Shown here piece by piece: positions 54,765 to 64,000 of a stretch of 64,000 nt of DNA. The notes below the pieces were generated by a model. It ran no database searches and was not told the DNA's origin. It saw only the letters and a program-made list of their open reading frames with translations. A program made the position numbers and the translations under genes. The stretch covers positions 3,472,001-3,536,000 of the forward strand of contig JAILXR010000001.1 in NCBI GenBank assembly GCA_050789445.1, written 5' to 3'. Source of the DNA: JAWSVE01 sp050789445. Its GTDB lineage: Bacteria > Pseudomonadota > Gammaproteobacteria > Pseudomonadales > Cellvibrionaceae. Numbering within the stretch: position 1 is the stretch's first letter; the number at the start of each line of letters is the position of its first letter.

Positions 54765-55577
54765 TTAATCTTTGCATCTCACGCGATACCATTTTCTTTT
54801 TTCTAAGTGTAGAGCCGATAAATGTCCGCCCCAAACACAACCGGTATCAAGTGCGTAAACGCGTTTGGTATTTGTTTGCCCTTCTAAACTTGCCCAATGT
54901 CCAAATACTAAATGTTCTTTTCTTGTTTTTCTTTTTCTGTGATCGAACCAAGGTAAAAAACCTTTTGGTGGTGATTTAGGGCCGAGTTTACATTTTAAAT
55001 CTAAACGACCTTTTGCATTACAAAATCGCATGCGCGTAAAATAATTTGTAATAAGCCGTAATCGTTCGGGTCCTTCAAGTGTTTCGTCCCACGTATCAGG
55101 CATATTCCCGTACATGTTCTTTAAAAATTTTTTATATTTTGAATTCCGTAAAACTTTTTCAACCTCGGCAGAGTATTTTAGTGCTTGAGTAGTGCTCCAA
55201 ATAGGAGGGATTCCAGCGTGAGACATTGTGAAGCCTAAAGCGGAATCATGATGGACGAGGGGGAGATGGCGAAGCCATGTTATAAGTTCATCGGAATCTG
55301 GTGCATTTAATATATCGTCGAAAGTATCTTTTTTTCCTAAGGGGTTTTCAAGTAAGGCTGTCGCAATTAAGTGGAGATCGTGATTGCCGAGTACTGCAAT
55401 GACATTGTCGCGGATGGAATATAGATAGCGCAAAGTTTCCAAAGAGCTGGGGCCACGATTGATCATGTCGCCAGCAATCCATAACGTATCTTTTGACGGA
55501 TCAAAATTTATTTTTTTTATTAAGGCTTTAAACGATTTGAAGCAACCTTGTATGTCGCCGATTGCATAGGTTGCCAT
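54765..55577 (-). CDS. apaH: Diadenosine tetraphosphatase (symmetrical)
   Basis: A 270-residue phosphoesterase that splits Ap4A into two ADP. Metal-site motifs are YAIGDIQGCFKSF (about residues 4-16), IAGDMINRGP (about 34-43) and VLGNHDLHL (about 62-70), with His in TMSHAGIPP and the closing GHWASLEG. AGGAA precedes the ATG. It is the last gene of the lptD-to-apaH block, 91 bp after apaG. In E. coli this enzyme also removes Np4A caps from RNA. Length is normal. Confidence 0.96.
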   Translation of the reverse strand: MATYAIGDIQGCFKSFKALIKKINFDPSKDTLWIAGDMINRGPSSLETLRYLYSIRDNVIAVLGNHDLHLIATALLENPLGKKDTFDDILNAPDSDELITWLRHLPLVHHDSALGFTMSHAGIPPIWSTTQALKYSAEVEKVLRNSKYKKFLKNMYGNMPDTWDETLEGPERLRLITNYFTRMRFCNAKGRLDLKCKLGPKSPPKGFLPWFDHRKRKTRKEHLVFGHWASLEGQTNTKRVYALDTGCVWGGHLSALHLEKRKWYRVRCKD

Positions 55578-55668
55578 GAGAGGTTCCTAATAAAATTAAA
55601 ATTTTGGACGGTGTTGGCTTAGCCGTTTTAATTTCGAATAGTTTAATCTAAATAAGCGTATTAGAATT

Positions 55669-56085
55669 TTAATGAATTGCGTGTGGAGGGGCTAGTACAA
55701 ATACTGGGATAGGGGCATTATAGACGTCACCATTTTCCGCTTTCATTTGATAGCTTCCTTCCATTGTACCCGTTTGCGTTTCTAGAATGGCGCCGCTTGT
55801 GTAAGTGTGCTCTTTTCCGGGCTGTAATATGGGTTGGTTGCCGATAACGCCATCTCCTTTTACCTCCTGAATTTTGTTTCGAGAGTCGCGAATAATCCAG
55901 TGGCGAGAAATTAATTGTGACGAATAATCTCCACAATTTTTAATTGTGATTGTGTAGGCATAAACATATCGATTATCAGCAGGACGAGATTGGGCAGTGA
56001 CATAAGTTGTTTTAACAATAATCTCAATCAAGGGATGTTGCGGATTTGAGCCTGATAGTTTGGCTGCTTCTGTTGAGTCGTTCAT
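55669..56085 (-). CDS. apaG: ApaG protein (CorD)
   Basis: A 138-residue beta-sandwich protein, an FN3-like fold with Co2+/Mg2+ tolerance phenotypes in enteric bacteria; its biochemical role is unclear. It shows IEIIVKTTYVTAQSRPADNR, YAYTITIKNCGD, QLISRHWIIRDS, VKGDGVIGNQPILQPG and YTSGAILETQTGTMEGSYQM, the family core, plus a C-terminal PIPVFVLAPPHAIH. The ATG overlaps the rsmA stop (ATGA at 56082-56085), so the two are translationally coupled. Family length is about 125; the short N-terminal extension is unremarkable. Confidence 0.95.
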   Translation of the reverse strand: MNDSTEAAKLSGSNPQHPLIEIIVKTTYVTAQSRPADNRYVYAYTITIKNCGDYSSQLISRHWIIRDSRNKIQEVKGDGVIGNQPILQPGKEHTYTSGAILETQTGTMEGSYQMKAENGDVYNAPIPVFVLAPPHAIH

Positions 56086-56939
56086 AGTAATTCATCCTTA
56101 TAATCACGATGTAATGTATTAGCTAGGTTAACATATTCTACGACGCTCAATGTTTCAGGACGTCTCGCCATATCAATACTAAAGTTTTGTGTTTTGTCGT
56201 CACTCTTTGATTTTGAATCCAATTGTTCAATGGCTTCCTTGGATATTAATGCGCGTAAATTATTACGCAATGTTTTTCGTCGGTGTTGAAAACAAGTGTT
56301 AACCAGTTTTTTAAATAAATCAAGATTGTCTGCGGGATAGGGGAAATCTTGATAGGGCTCTAAGCGAACAATTGCGGAGTCGACTTTTGGGCGAGGATTA
56401 AAACATTCGGGTGGCACAGGAAATAAATTGGTAACTTTACAAGCGTATTGAACCATCACAGAAAGACGTCCATAAGTTTTGCTGCCTTCTTTTGCGGCCA
56501 TTCGTTCAACCACTTCTTTTTGCAACATAAAATGCATGTCTTTTACTATGTCACTAAAAGATAAAAGGTGAAAAATAAGTGGTGTCGAAATGTTATAGGG
56601 TAAATTACCAAGTATACGTAATGATTTTGTTTCTCCTTCTTCGCAAGCTAATGTAGAAAAATCAAAAGCAAGAGCATCACCTTGATGGATAGTTAAGTCC
56701 GGATACTGTCCTTTTAGTAGAGTGAGTCGAGCAACTAAATCTCGATCCAATTCGACAACATTAAGATGTGAACACATTGCTAACAAGGGAATAGTGATAG
56801 CGCCTTGGCCTGGACCAATTTCAATGAGGTTGTCTGTTGGTTCGGGAGCTATGTAGCGAACGATTTTCTCAATGATCCCTGAATCAGTTAAGAAATTTTG
56901 TCCAAAACGTTTTCTGGGCGTATGTTCTTCCATTATCAA
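56082..56939 (-). CDS. rsmA: 16S rRNA dimethyladenosine transferase
   Basis: A 285-residue enzyme that dimethylates two adjacent adenosines (A1518/A1519 in E. coli) near the 3' end of 16S rRNA. It carries RKRFGQNFLTDSGIIEKIV, the SAM-binding LIEIGPGQGAITIPLL, the NLPYNISTPLIFHLL catalytic motif and CFQHRRKTLRNNLRAL. It lies in the conserved pdxA-rsmA-apaG order, 80 bp after pdxA, and overlaps apaG by 4 bp. Length and motif order are normal. Confidence 0.97.
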   Translation of the reverse strand: MIMEEHTPRKRFGQNFLTDSGIIEKIVRYIAPEPTDNLIEIGPGQGAITIPLLAMCSHLNVVELDRDLVARLTLLKGQYPDLTIHQGDALAFDFSTLACEEGETKSLRILGNLPYNISTPLIFHLLSFSDIVKDMHFMLQKEVVERMAAKEGSKTYGRLSVMVQYACKVTNLFPVPPECFNPRPKVDSAIVRLEPYQDFPYPADNLDLFKKLVNTCFQHRRKTLRNNLRALISKEAIEQLDSKSKSDDKTQNFSIDMARRPETLSVVEYVNLANTLHRDYKDELL

Positions 56940-57019
56940 TAATTCTTTTCAAGTTTTATGAATTGTTTTTTTGTTGGTCGTTTTGATGTGTAGTCGGAAA
57001 CCGAGATTATAACTACTTA

Positions 57020-57994
57020 TTATGAAACCATTTCAACTGCGGTATTAATCGCTGTTTCAAAACTTCCGGTATCGGCTTTCCCCGTGCCGACTAAATCGAA
57101 GGCGGTACCATGATCGACAGAGGTTCTAATAATCGGTAGGCCTAGCGTAATATTAACGGCTTTTCCAAAGCCTTTAAATTTCAAAACTGGCAGCCCTTGA
57201 TCGTGATACATGGCTAATACACTATCGGCACCGTCTAATACTTTGGGCGTAAAAAGTGTATCGGCAGGGAGCGGTCCTATTAAATTGATGCCCGTAATTC
57301 TCATGCTATCTAGTGCAGGTTCTATTACGTCGACTTCTTCTCTGCCCATATGCCCGCCTTCACCAGCGTGGGGGTTTAGGCCGCAGACTAAAATTTTGGG
57401 GTCATCTATTCCAAAATTTTTACGTAAGGCAGTATGTAAAATGAAAATCGTTTCGTTTAGGTTTTTTTTGGTTATCGCTTTTGGGACAGCAGCTAATGGA
57501 AGATGTGTCGTTACAAGTGCAACACGGAGCCCCTCGGTGGCCAGCATCATCACCACTTTTTTAGTCTTCGTTTTATCGGCTAGATATTCAGTATGTCCGC
57601 TAAAGGGAATGCCTGCTTCATTAATAACACCTTTGTGAACGGGTGCTGTCATCATTGCGTGAACTTTTTTCTTTTGGCATAACTCGATAGCAATATCCAG
57701 CGTATTCAATACATATTGAGCGTTGTAAGTATTTGGCATGCCAGGAGAGCAAGGGGATAACAGTGGAACTGGATAAACGCAAATTTCTCCAGACCCCAGA
57801 GGCTTAGCTGGAATATCGGAATTAAATTCTCGAATTCTAATAGGAAGGTTTAATAATCTTGCACGTTGTTTTAATAGCTCGGGGTCGGCAATAACAACTA
57901 GCTCATGCTCACAGCTGGTTTGAGAATGTGTGATGATGAGATCTGGGCCAATGCCTGCTGGCTCTCCAGCAGTAACTGCAATTCGTAAAGTCAT
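57020..57994 (-). CDS. pdxA: 4-hydroxythreonine-4-phosphate dehydrogenase
   Basis: A 324-residue NAD-dependent enzyme of vitamin B6 synthesis, converting 4-phosphohydroxy-L-threonine for pyridoxine phosphate formation. Motifs are the start RIAVTAGEPAGIGPDL, FSGHTEYLADKT, GLNPHAGEGGHMGREE with metal-binding His, DTLFTPK, AMYHDQGLPVLK and RTSVDHGTAFDLVGTGKAD. The surA stop is 60 bp upstream and rsmA follows. Length is normal for the family. Confidence 0.97.
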   Translation of the reverse strand: MTLRIAVTAGEPAGIGPDLIITHSQTSCEHELVVIADPELLKQRARLLNLPIRIREFNSDIPAKPLGSGEICVYPVPLLSPCSPGMPNTYNAQYVLNTLDIAIELCQKKKVHAMMTAPVHKGVINEAGIPFSGHTEYLADKTKTKKVVMMLATEGLRVALVTTHLPLAAVPKAITKKNLNETIFILHTALRKNFGIDDPKILVCGLNPHAGEGGHMGREEVDVIEPALDSMRITGINLIGPLPADTLFTPKVLDGADSVLAMYHDQGLPVLKFKGFGKAVNITLGLPIIRTSVDHGTAFDLVGTGKADTGSFETAINTAVEMVS

Positions 57995-58054
57995 AGGCCC
58001 AGTTTGTTTCTAATCTTGGTTTATCGAGCTAGAGGGTATAGCGTTAAAAGAATA

Positions 58055-59386
58055 TTAATTAACGTTTGTACGATCGCTTTCAATATCTTTTAACTTTATA
58101 TCGACGAAAGCGTCGTCTCGTATTTCTTGTAACCAAATTGGTAATTCTTCTTCAAATCGTCGACTTCTTAACAAATTAAACGCTTGGTTTTTGATAACGC
58201 GATCACTCATGTCTTCTTTGCGACGCTCTTCAACTTGAAGAATATGCCAGCCATGTTGCGTTTGAAATGGAAAAGAAATTTCACCGATTTTGGTAGCGCC
58301 CATCACTTTTTCAAACTGCGGGACAAACATGCCTGGCGTTGACCAGCCTAAATCACCACCGGCCAGCATCGAGCCAGGGTCTTTGGAGTGTTCTTTTGCC
58401 ATTTCTCCAAAGTCAGCGCCGTTTAAAATATTCGTGCGGACTTCGAGTAATTTTTTGCGCGCATCGTCATCGCTGAGAATCACAGAAGGCTGTAACAAAA
58501 TGTGACGAACTTTTGTCTGTTCTATTATTTGTTCGCCGCCACCACCGCGTTGTTCATGAATTTTTAATAAATGAAAGCCAGCGCCGCTTCGAAATGGATT
58601 AGATATTTCCCCAATTTTCATGCCGTTAAGGTTAATAGAAAATAATTCTGGTAATTGTGCTGGTTTTTTCCAACCTATGCTGCCACCTTGCAATGCATTT
58701 TGACCTGCTGAGTAAGTAGTTGCTATGCGAGAGAAATCGGCGCCTTCTTTCAGCTGCTTTTTCAAATCTTCTGCTTTGGCTTTAGCCGCTTCCACTTCTT
58801 GAGTGTTTGCACCATTAGAAACAGGAATCAAAATGTGGCCAAGGTTATATTCTGGCGCAGTCCAAAATTTTCCTTCCTTCGAATTTAAAAAACTATCGAC
58901 ATCGTGTTCAGTGACATCAAGTCGGTTATTTAGCACGCCTCGTTGGACTCGAGTAATAGTTAGCTCACGTCGAATGTCATTGCGTAAGTCTTCCACGGTT
59001 AAACCTTCTGCTTGAAGTTGTGCAAGAAATTGTTGTGGGTTGACGTTGTTACGTTGTTGCATTTCAGTGATGGCTTGATTGACTTCGGCATCTTCGATAT
59101 TAACACCTGCACGTTTTGCCATTTGTAATTGTAATTGTTGAACAATTAAATGCTCGAGAACTTGGGATTGCAATATATCATCAGGAGGTGATTCCGCTCC
59201 TTGTGCTTTTAAGCGCGCTTTAATTGCATAGAGCTGGGTGTTTAATTCGCTTTCCATAACGACATCGTCATCAACAATCACGGCCACTCGGTCTAGCACA
59301 ATGGCTTCGGCGTGCACGAATTGTGTGGCATTAAATGAAAGTAGCGCGGCTACAAAACTTGTCGTTAAAAGAGGTATTTTTTTCAT
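58055..59386 (-). CDS. surA: Periplasmic chaperone and peptidyl-prolyl isomerase SurA
   Basis: A 443-residue chaperone that escorts outer-membrane proteins, including LptD, to the Bam machinery. Signal peptide residues about 1-26 (ending FVHAEA) precede the N-terminal chaperone domain (VDDDVVMESELNTQLYAIK). Two parvulin-type PPIC domains follow (about 185-285 with NLGHILIPVSNG; about 298-395 with RHILLQPSVILSDDDARKKL and GGDLGWSTPGMFVPQFE). It sits between lptD (117 bp upstream) and pdxA in the standard order. Length is standard. Confidence 0.97.
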   Translation of the reverse strand: MKKIPLLTTSFVAALLSFNATQFVHAEAIVLDRVAVIVDDDVVMESELNTQLYAIKARLKAQGAESPPDDILQSQVLEHLIVQQLQLQMAKRAGVNIEDAEVNQAITEMQQRNNVNPQQFLAQLQAEGLTVEDLRNDIRRELTITRVQRGVLNNRLDVTEHDVDSFLNSKEGKFWTAPEYNLGHILIPVSNGANTQEVEAAKAKAEDLKKQLKEGADFSRIATTYSAGQNALQGGSIGWKKPAQLPELFSINLNGMKIGEISNPFRSGAGFHLLKIHEQRGGGGEQIIEQTKVRHILLQPSVILSDDDARKKLLEVRTNILNGADFGEMAKEHSKDPGSMLAGGDLGWSTPGMFVPQFEKVMGATKIGEISFPFQTQHGWHILQVEERRKEDMSDRVIKNQAFNLLRSRRFEEELPIWLQEIRDDAFVDIKLKDIESDRTNVN

Positions 59387-59503
59387 GTTTAATCACTTGT
59401 ACTTTTATGTTTAAATTTTTTTCAAATTTGTGTTCGAGGGTCTATAGGCTGCTTCTAGTAAAATGTGTTTAATCGTTTATTGATTATAAAATAGTGTCAG
59501 TAA

Positions 59504-62230
59504 TCAGGGCCCCAAAAAGTCTTCTTCGCGTCGGTCGTAATTCATAATTCCTTCACTAAGCGCATTACCAATACGATTACCAATATTTAATCCTAATCCT
59601 CGTAGATGAATCTCGAGAAATATCCCTTGATCGTATTCTAAATTTTGATTGTCTACGACATTGACCAGCTCGTTGTCGAGCCACTTGCGGCCCATGAGCC
59701 TAACGCGATAACAACAGCTGGTATATTCGAGTCCAATGATGCTATCCAGTTCCCGTTGATAGGTAAAATCATGGACATTTCGACCTATCACGCTCCAATT
59801 ACCAGCAATCGGCCACACAAAAGACGTTTCTAGCTGGCTATCATGCAGCTCAGTAACTGGTTTGCGAGTATAGCGATAACCGAGGTTAAATATGCGAAAT
59901 TTTTCATCGAGGTACCTAGCACTGAAGCTACCTTTGTTAGCGCGCCGCTCAGTTGGGTCGTATAGAATATCGCTGGTCACTCTCCAAGAATCTGTTAGTT
60001 GCGCAGAAACTTGCCCAGCAATTTCAGATTTGCTTTGAACCTGATCTGTATCAGGCAGGAGTGTAACTCTACGATCTTCTTGATAATAAATTTGGCCAAT
60101 GCTAAGACGAAGTCTTTCTGCACCTTTCTCTCCGATAAATCGAGAGGTTAAACCAATTGAAAATTGATTCGCGTCATCGATCCTATCTCCACCAGCAAAA
60201 CGAGTGTGTCGAAATAATTGGCTGTAGCCAAATGTGAGTTCGCTCGTGTCAAAATCAATCGCTTTGTTGTTGATACCCGTCTTGATGATATCGCTTTGGT
60301 CTTCGTATTGACTGTAAAAATAAAATAACCGAGGCTCAAAAGTTTGCAGATAATCTTTGCCAAACCAGCTGCCATCGCGCTCAAAGAATAACCCAAAGTC
60401 CAATGAAGCTTGTGGAGCGACATAGCTGGGGCTGTCTTCATCAGTTGCCGATAAAAACTTATCGTCTAGTTGGTACGCTAATGTTTTTAATAGAATTGTT
60501 GGTTTAAAAAATCCCCACAGCCATTCTTTTGTCCAGTCAACTTGGTAGTCGAGCCGTAAGCGCTCACCATTAATATGGTCCGCATCATTTTCTCTGTGTT
60601 CAAAACTGGTAATTTCATTGCTCATGTTGAGAGTGAAATTATTCCATTGATAATCACCGACTGCGCTCATTCGTGGTTTTTGTTTGTAAGGCTCTTCGCT
60701 GTTTAAAACAATACTTTGATATTGTTCTACGCGCCCATTGATGAGCCAATTCTCAAAGTTGTAGCCGATTTCACCGCTCTGGCGTAAATGCGTACCGCGA
60801 TTAATATCTAAATTTGCTGTGTCGATATGATGAAAATACGCGTAGTCACTGACTTTGGTGTAATCGATTTTGGTAAGCCAACGTTCACCTGTCCCACCTG
60901 TTTGTTGAACGCTGCCGAGCCATCGATCCTCTCCATCGAACAATATAGCTTCTTCTCGGGTGATACTGCCGTCGTCAATGGCTTTGCGTTCGTTATCACT
61001 GATTTCATCGCGAGCATTTCCGAGCCAAGCGCCTGCCAGTGTAGTTTCAAAACGTTTGCTGAGATGACGATTTTCTAATTCGTAGCTGACACCGCGTTCG
61101 CTTAAATAACGTGGTGTGAAAGTGAGATCATAATTAGGCGCGATACTCCAATAAAGAGGAAGTGGGAAATCATCGCTAGAAAAACTGGGGTATAACAAAC
61201 CGGATTTAGATTTGTTACCTGTAGGAAAAGAAATATAGGGGAAGTAAAAAACGGGAACGCCGCCGAGCTCGAGACGAATATTTTTTCCTGTAGCTGTTTC
61301 ATCGAGTTGGTCGATAGTTATGCTACTACCTTTTATCAGCCAGTGTTCCTGTCCCGGTTCGCACTGGGTAAACTCACCGTTGGTTAATATCATCGAAGTT
61401 TCATCATCTCGTTTAATAGAAGATGCACTTCCTCGTAGGCCAGTTTCATAAAAAATAAACTGGCTATTTTCAATATTCGCTTCACCAGTCTCGCGATTGA
61501 GTTTTGCGCTATCTCCGATAATTAAACTATTCCCTTCACGGATTTGAATGTTGCCATCCATCGATGCGGTTTGCTCGATTTCGTTCATCTCCATTTTTTC
61601 TGCTTTCAACTGTCGAGAACCTTGCACAACAGTAACTCCACCAGAAAAGCGGAGGACAGTTTCAGGATTTCCATCCATAGCTCCAAGAGATGTTATGCGA
61701 GCGGGAGAATCTTCTGGCAAATTATTAGCTTCGCCATCTTCACGTTTTGGCGGCATGTAAACGCCACAGCAACCAGTTTCTAATCGTTTTAATTGTTCCG
61801 GCGGAATCAGGCTTGGATCAGGGGTTTGACCTGTATTCTTATTGGAGCTTTCATCCGCTGTATTTGTTTGAGATTTTTTGATTAGCTCGGGATCGATATT
61901 CTCGATAGGAACCCAATTCAATGGGTTCGACGCAGAAATAGCCTGGCTACTTTTTATTGCATCTTGAAGGTTTTGGGCAGGGCGAGTATAAGCTGGACCG
62001 GCAACTGTTCTTTCAGAACACACCCATTCCTCACCTCTAGCCTTGCAGCTCCATTCAGTATGGCTAGGCTTGACTGTGTCTGCAGAATGGCTAATCGGTG
62101 TGAATGTTGCTGAAAACACTGATAAGGCAGTGGCAGTCAAAATAGTGATTGATGACGCAGGCTTTTGCCCTAGCTCAAAATGCTGGGGATTAGAGCTTTG
62201 TGAGCGCTGTTTTGTGGAAAAGATCGACAA
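59504..62230 (-). CDS. lptD: LPS-assembly protein LptD
   Basis: A 908-residue outer-membrane protein that inserts LPS in the outer leaflet together with LptE. The signal region ends near residue 50 (PISHSA). A periplasmic OstA/LptA-like jellyroll (about 165-320, KAEKMEMNEIEQTASMDGNI) precedes the C-terminal barrel (about 330-905). Cysteines expected for its disulfide exchange are present: SCKARGEEWVCSE (about 60-72), a Cys pair in TGCCGVYMPP (about 152) and a second pair in YTSCCYRVRLMG. It heads the lptD-surA-pdxA-rsmA-apaG-apaH unit and is divergent from amgK. Family length is 780-900. Confidence 0.95.
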   Translation of the reverse strand: MSIFSTKQRSQSSNPQHFELGQKPASSITILTATALSVFSATFTPISHSADTVKPSHTEWSCKARGEEWVCSERTVAGPAYTRPAQNLQDAIKSSQAISASNPLNWVPIENIDPELIKKSQTNTADESSNKNTGQTPDPSLIPPEQLKRLETGCCGVYMPPKREDGEANNLPEDSPARITSLGAMDGNPETVLRFSGGVTVVQGSRQLKAEKMEMNEIEQTASMDGNIQIREGNSLIIGDSAKLNRETGEANIENSQFIFYETGLRGSASSIKRDDETSMILTNGEFTQCEPGQEHWLIKGSSITIDQLDETATGKNIRLELGGVPVFYFPYISFPTGNKSKSGLLYPSFSSDDFPLPLYWSIAPNYDLTFTPRYLSERGVSYELENRHLSKRFETTLAGAWLGNARDEISDNERKAIDDGSITREEAILFDGEDRWLGSVQQTGGTGERWLTKIDYTKVSDYAYFHHIDTANLDINRGTHLRQSGEIGYNFENWLINGRVEQYQSIVLNSEEPYKQKPRMSAVGDYQWNNFTLNMSNEITSFEHRENDADHINGERLRLDYQVDWTKEWLWGFFKPTILLKTLAYQLDDKFLSATDEDSPSYVAPQASLDFGLFFERDGSWFGKDYLQTFEPRLFYFYSQYEDQSDIIKTGINNKAIDFDTSELTFGYSQLFRHTRFAGGDRIDDANQFSIGLTSRFIGEKGAERLRLSIGQIYYQEDRRVTLLPDTDQVQSKSEIAGQVSAQLTDSWRVTSDILYDPTERRANKGSFSARYLDEKFRIFNLGYRYTRKPVTELHDSQLETSFVWPIAGNWSVIGRNVHDFTYQRELDSIIGLEYTSCCYRVRLMGRKWLDNELVNVVDNQNLEYDQGIFLEIHLRGLGLNIGNRIGNALSEGIMNYDRREEDFLGP

Positions 62231-62534
62231 GCTTGCGGCCTTATTTGTATGGAGATCTTGCGAGAATCACGTCTTTAGAGTTTCTAGTAGTCATTATTGA
62301 AATTAGCTCTAAGTGATCCTAATGATGATTGTATGAGTAAACGCTCAATTCTACTGGAAACTACTTGAACAGCCCAGCATCGTATCTTTATTTTGCCATT
62401 ATCAGTTTTGACATCAATAAATGGATAATTGGTCGTCTTAACGGGGTGTAGTTCTTATCGAATGGCCAGAGTAGAATGACCAGATATTACTGCTATTCAC
62501 TTGAACATCATTACAATAATTAGAAGATCCAGAC
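62231..62534. other. Intergenic region lptD/amgK, divergent promoters
   Basis: 304 bp between divergent essential-type genes. Both promoters must lie here; I cannot assign their boxes with confidence. No gene, RNA or repeat is visible. Confidence 0.6.
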
Positions 62535-63593
62535 ATGAGCTCAGATATATCACCTTCACTAGCCCAGTGGCTAAAACACGTTATTCCCGACAATAAAAAT
62601 CAAGAGATCAGTATTCAAGCTTTATCGGGTGATGCAGGCGCTCGATGTTATTTCATTATTGAGCAATTTCCTGAGTATTTGGCAGTGTTTGCTCCAAAAG
62701 ATTCAGAAAATAGCGAGCTGTTTGTTGAATTTGCGAATTACTTACGAGATCAAGGTATCCGTGCGCCTCAGGTGATAGCAACTGATTTTGAATTAGGTTT
62801 TTTGTTGATAGAAAACCTTGGTGAAAAATTATATCTCGGAGAGTTAAATTTAAACACAGTTGAAGTTTTATATGGCGAAGCCATCATTGCCTTGCTGTGT
62901 CTACAGCAAGCGCCACGAAGCTTATCGTCTATCGAAGATTATTCTACAAGTAAATTATTACAAGAAGTTGATCTCTTTCCCACGTGGTTTGTGAAAGACT
63001 TATTGGGTTATCAATTAAATACTTCTGAGCAGATCATGATTAAAGATATGTTCGATGTGTTAGTTGAAAGTGCTAATGAACAGCCTCAGTGTTTTGTGCA
63101 TCGAGATTTTCATTCGCGTAATTTAATTGCTTGCGACATTGGTCCGCCAGGCGTGATTGATTTTCAGGACGGCGTCTGGGGCCCATTTACTTATGATCTG
63201 GTTTCATTGTTGCGAGATTGTTATGTCCGTTGGCCAGAAGAGCGAGTGCGACATTGGGTGTTTACTTACGCAAACATGGCGGCCGAAGTTGGCATCATGC
63301 CGAAAGTGTCTGGCGACCAATTAATTAAATGGTTTGATTTAATGGGGCTGCAGCGCCATATCAAGGTGTTAGGAATTTTTGCTCGCTTGTATTTGCGTGA
63401 TAACAAAGCATCGTACTTGCAAGACTTGCCGTTAGTGATTCGCTATACATTAGAAATTGCAAAAAAATATCCTGAATGTGAAAAATTTGCGAATTGGTTT
63501 GAAAGCCAGTTAATCCCACTCGCTCAGCAGCAGTCTTGGTACACTGATTATAAATCGGCTGGCTTCTCTCCGATTAAAGAGTCATCCACTTAA
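62535..63593 (+). CDS. amgK: N-acetylmuramate/N-acetylglucosamine kinase
   Basis: A 352-residue aminoglycoside-phosphotransferase-fold kinase that phosphorylates the anomeric hydroxyl of MurNAc (and GlcNAc) in cell-wall recycling. The catalytic loop reads CFVHRDFHSRNLI (HxDFHxxNL type) and the metal-binding motif is GVIDFQDGVWGPFTYDLVSL; an N-terminal ATP-binding lobe contains GDAGARCYFII. It lies 109 bp before murU on the same strand and opposite lptD, the classical amgK-murU arrangement of Pseudomonas-type bacteria that bypasses early peptidoglycan synthesis and the fosfomycin block at MurA. Confidence 0.92.
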   Translation: MSSDISPSLAQWLKHVIPDNKNQEISIQALSGDAGARCYFIIEQFPEYLAVFAPKDSENSELFVEFANYLRDQGIRAPQVIATDFELGFLLIENLGEKLYLGELNLNTVEVLYGEAIIALLCLQQAPRSLSSIEDYSTSKLLQEVDLFPTWFVKDLLGYQLNTSEQIMIKDMFDVLVESANEQPQCFVHRDFHSRNLIACDIGPPGVIDFQDGVWGPFTYDLVSLLRDCYVRWPEERVRHWVFTYANMAAEVGIMPKVSGDQLIKWFDLMGLQRHIKVLGIFARLYLRDNKASYLQDLPLVIRYTLEIAKKYPECEKFANWFESQLIPLAQQQSWYTDYKSAGFSPIKESST

Positions 63594-63702
63594 AGAATCA
63601 GACATTTAATGAGTTGATCAATTAAAAACTACTTATTTTAAAACTGATGTTAAAAATATCGTTATATGTTTTCGCAAGGAATATTTTGGAGCGCAAAGAT
63701 AA

Positions 63703-64000
63703 ATGAAAGCAATGATTTTTGCCGCCGGCCGAGGTGAGCGCATGGGCGAACTAACAAAAGATATGCCCAAGCCATTGTTAACCGTGAACGGGAAACCGCT
63801 AATTGCTCATACCATAGAAAACCTTCGAAAGGCTGGCGTCAAAGATGTTGTCATTAATCTAGCTTACCTGGGAAATCAAATTGAACAGGCAATAGGCGAA
63901 GGTGATGAATACGGAGTGAATATCAAATATTCGTTTGAGCCATATCCTTTAGAGACAGCAGGCGCGATTGTCTTTGCTTCTAAATTACTGGGTGATGCTC
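63703..64000 (+). CDS. murU: N-acetylmuramate alpha-1-phosphate uridylyltransferase (partial)
   Basis: The gene runs off the window; 99 codons are visible from ATG 63703. It is a sugar-1-phosphate nucleotidylyltransferase with the N-terminal signature AAGRGERM, the lysine motif MPKPLL, and the following VNGKPLIAHTIENL and LETAGAIV (substrate loop). It makes UDP-MurNAc from MurNAc-1-phosphate produced by AmgK, encoded 109 bp upstream on the same strand. Other nucleotidylyltransferases (rmlA, galU types) share this region, so context decides. Confidence 0.88.
   Translation, partial: MKAMIFAAGRGERMGELTKDMPKPLLTVNGKPLIAHTIENLRKAGVKDVVINLAYLGNQIEQAIGEGDEYGVNIKYSFEPYPLETAGAIVFASKLLGDA

Noticed and set aside
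57210..57638. 142-codon plus-strand frame inside pdxA
   Set aside because: Antisense to conserved PdxA motifs, no ribosome-binding site; a shadow frame.
1..64000. tRNA, rRNA, CRISPR, insertion sequences, prophage
   Set aside because: I looked in every spacer and found no T-arm or cloverleaf pattern, no regularly spaced repeats, and no transposase or integrase.

Overview
The window is chromosomal DNA from an AT-rich (roughly 40% G+C by eye) marine-type gammaproteobacterium. Lineage markers are the lptD-surA-pdxA-rsmA-apaG-apaH block facing amgK-murU, the ybeL / leuS-lptE-holA block, two TonB-dependent receptors, a proteobacterial class GN sortase with its VIT/VWA target, and an SO_0444-type Cu/Zn exporter under a MerR regulator. 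The combination fits the Pseudomonadales/Cellvibrionales-Alteromonadales side of the class; I cannot fix the genus. I see no rRNA, tRNA, CRISPR array, insertion sequence, prophage or defence island.

Layout. 1-12.8 kb is accessory: a TonB receptor, a RLAN/ATP-grasp ligase converging on a GNAT-C39 peptidase fusion, an RMD1 protein, the sortase pair, the metal-responsive merR-permease operon, and a secreted protein of unknown function. 13-26 kb is rich in envelope and protein-turnover functions: an M16 lipoprotein peptidase, a repetitive peptidoglycan-binding lipoprotein, an overlapping trypsin-like protease/FHA membrane protein pair, an exported M3 oligopeptidase, DUF599, a cytochrome c/PQQ-propeller dehydrogenase and an OmpA-family lipoprotein. 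26.7-36.2 kb is metabolic: an AbgT transporter, a pair of acyl-CoA dehydrogenases, then metF and a methionine synthase encoded as two separate genes, preceded by a leader rich in mutually complementary segments. 36.2-38.6 kb is gene-poor, with a MarR regulator, a truncated DUF815 ATPase and about 0.85 kb without a recognisable gene. 38.6-45.9 kb carries a GAF-PAS-GGDEF-EAL protein with a degenerate GGDEF motif, then holA, lptE, leuS and ybeL. 46-54.7 kb has a second TonB receptor, Hsp20, pteridine reductase, cca, a structured RNA region with an intrinsic terminator, an EamA exporter, galE and fosA. 54.7-64 kb is the conserved apaH-to-lptD envelope block facing amgK-murU; murU runs off the window.

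How genes work together. MetF makes 5-methyl-tetrahydrofolate and the split MetH uses it to methylate homocysteine. LptD and LptE form the LPS export translocon, and SurA folds LptD and other barrels. AmgK and MurU recycle N-acetylmuramic acid to UDP-MurNAc. MerR and the permease form a metal-efflux module with a textbook 19-bp-spacer operator.

The least explained items are the RNA region 51.87-52.15 kb (nested stems, UUCG hairpin, terminator and a segment complementary to the terminator's 5' arm), the metF leader, the four-module Cys-to-Trp repeat lipoprotein, the sortase target without a classical LPxTG, and the protease/FHA pair. I found no single large, clearly new multigene system.
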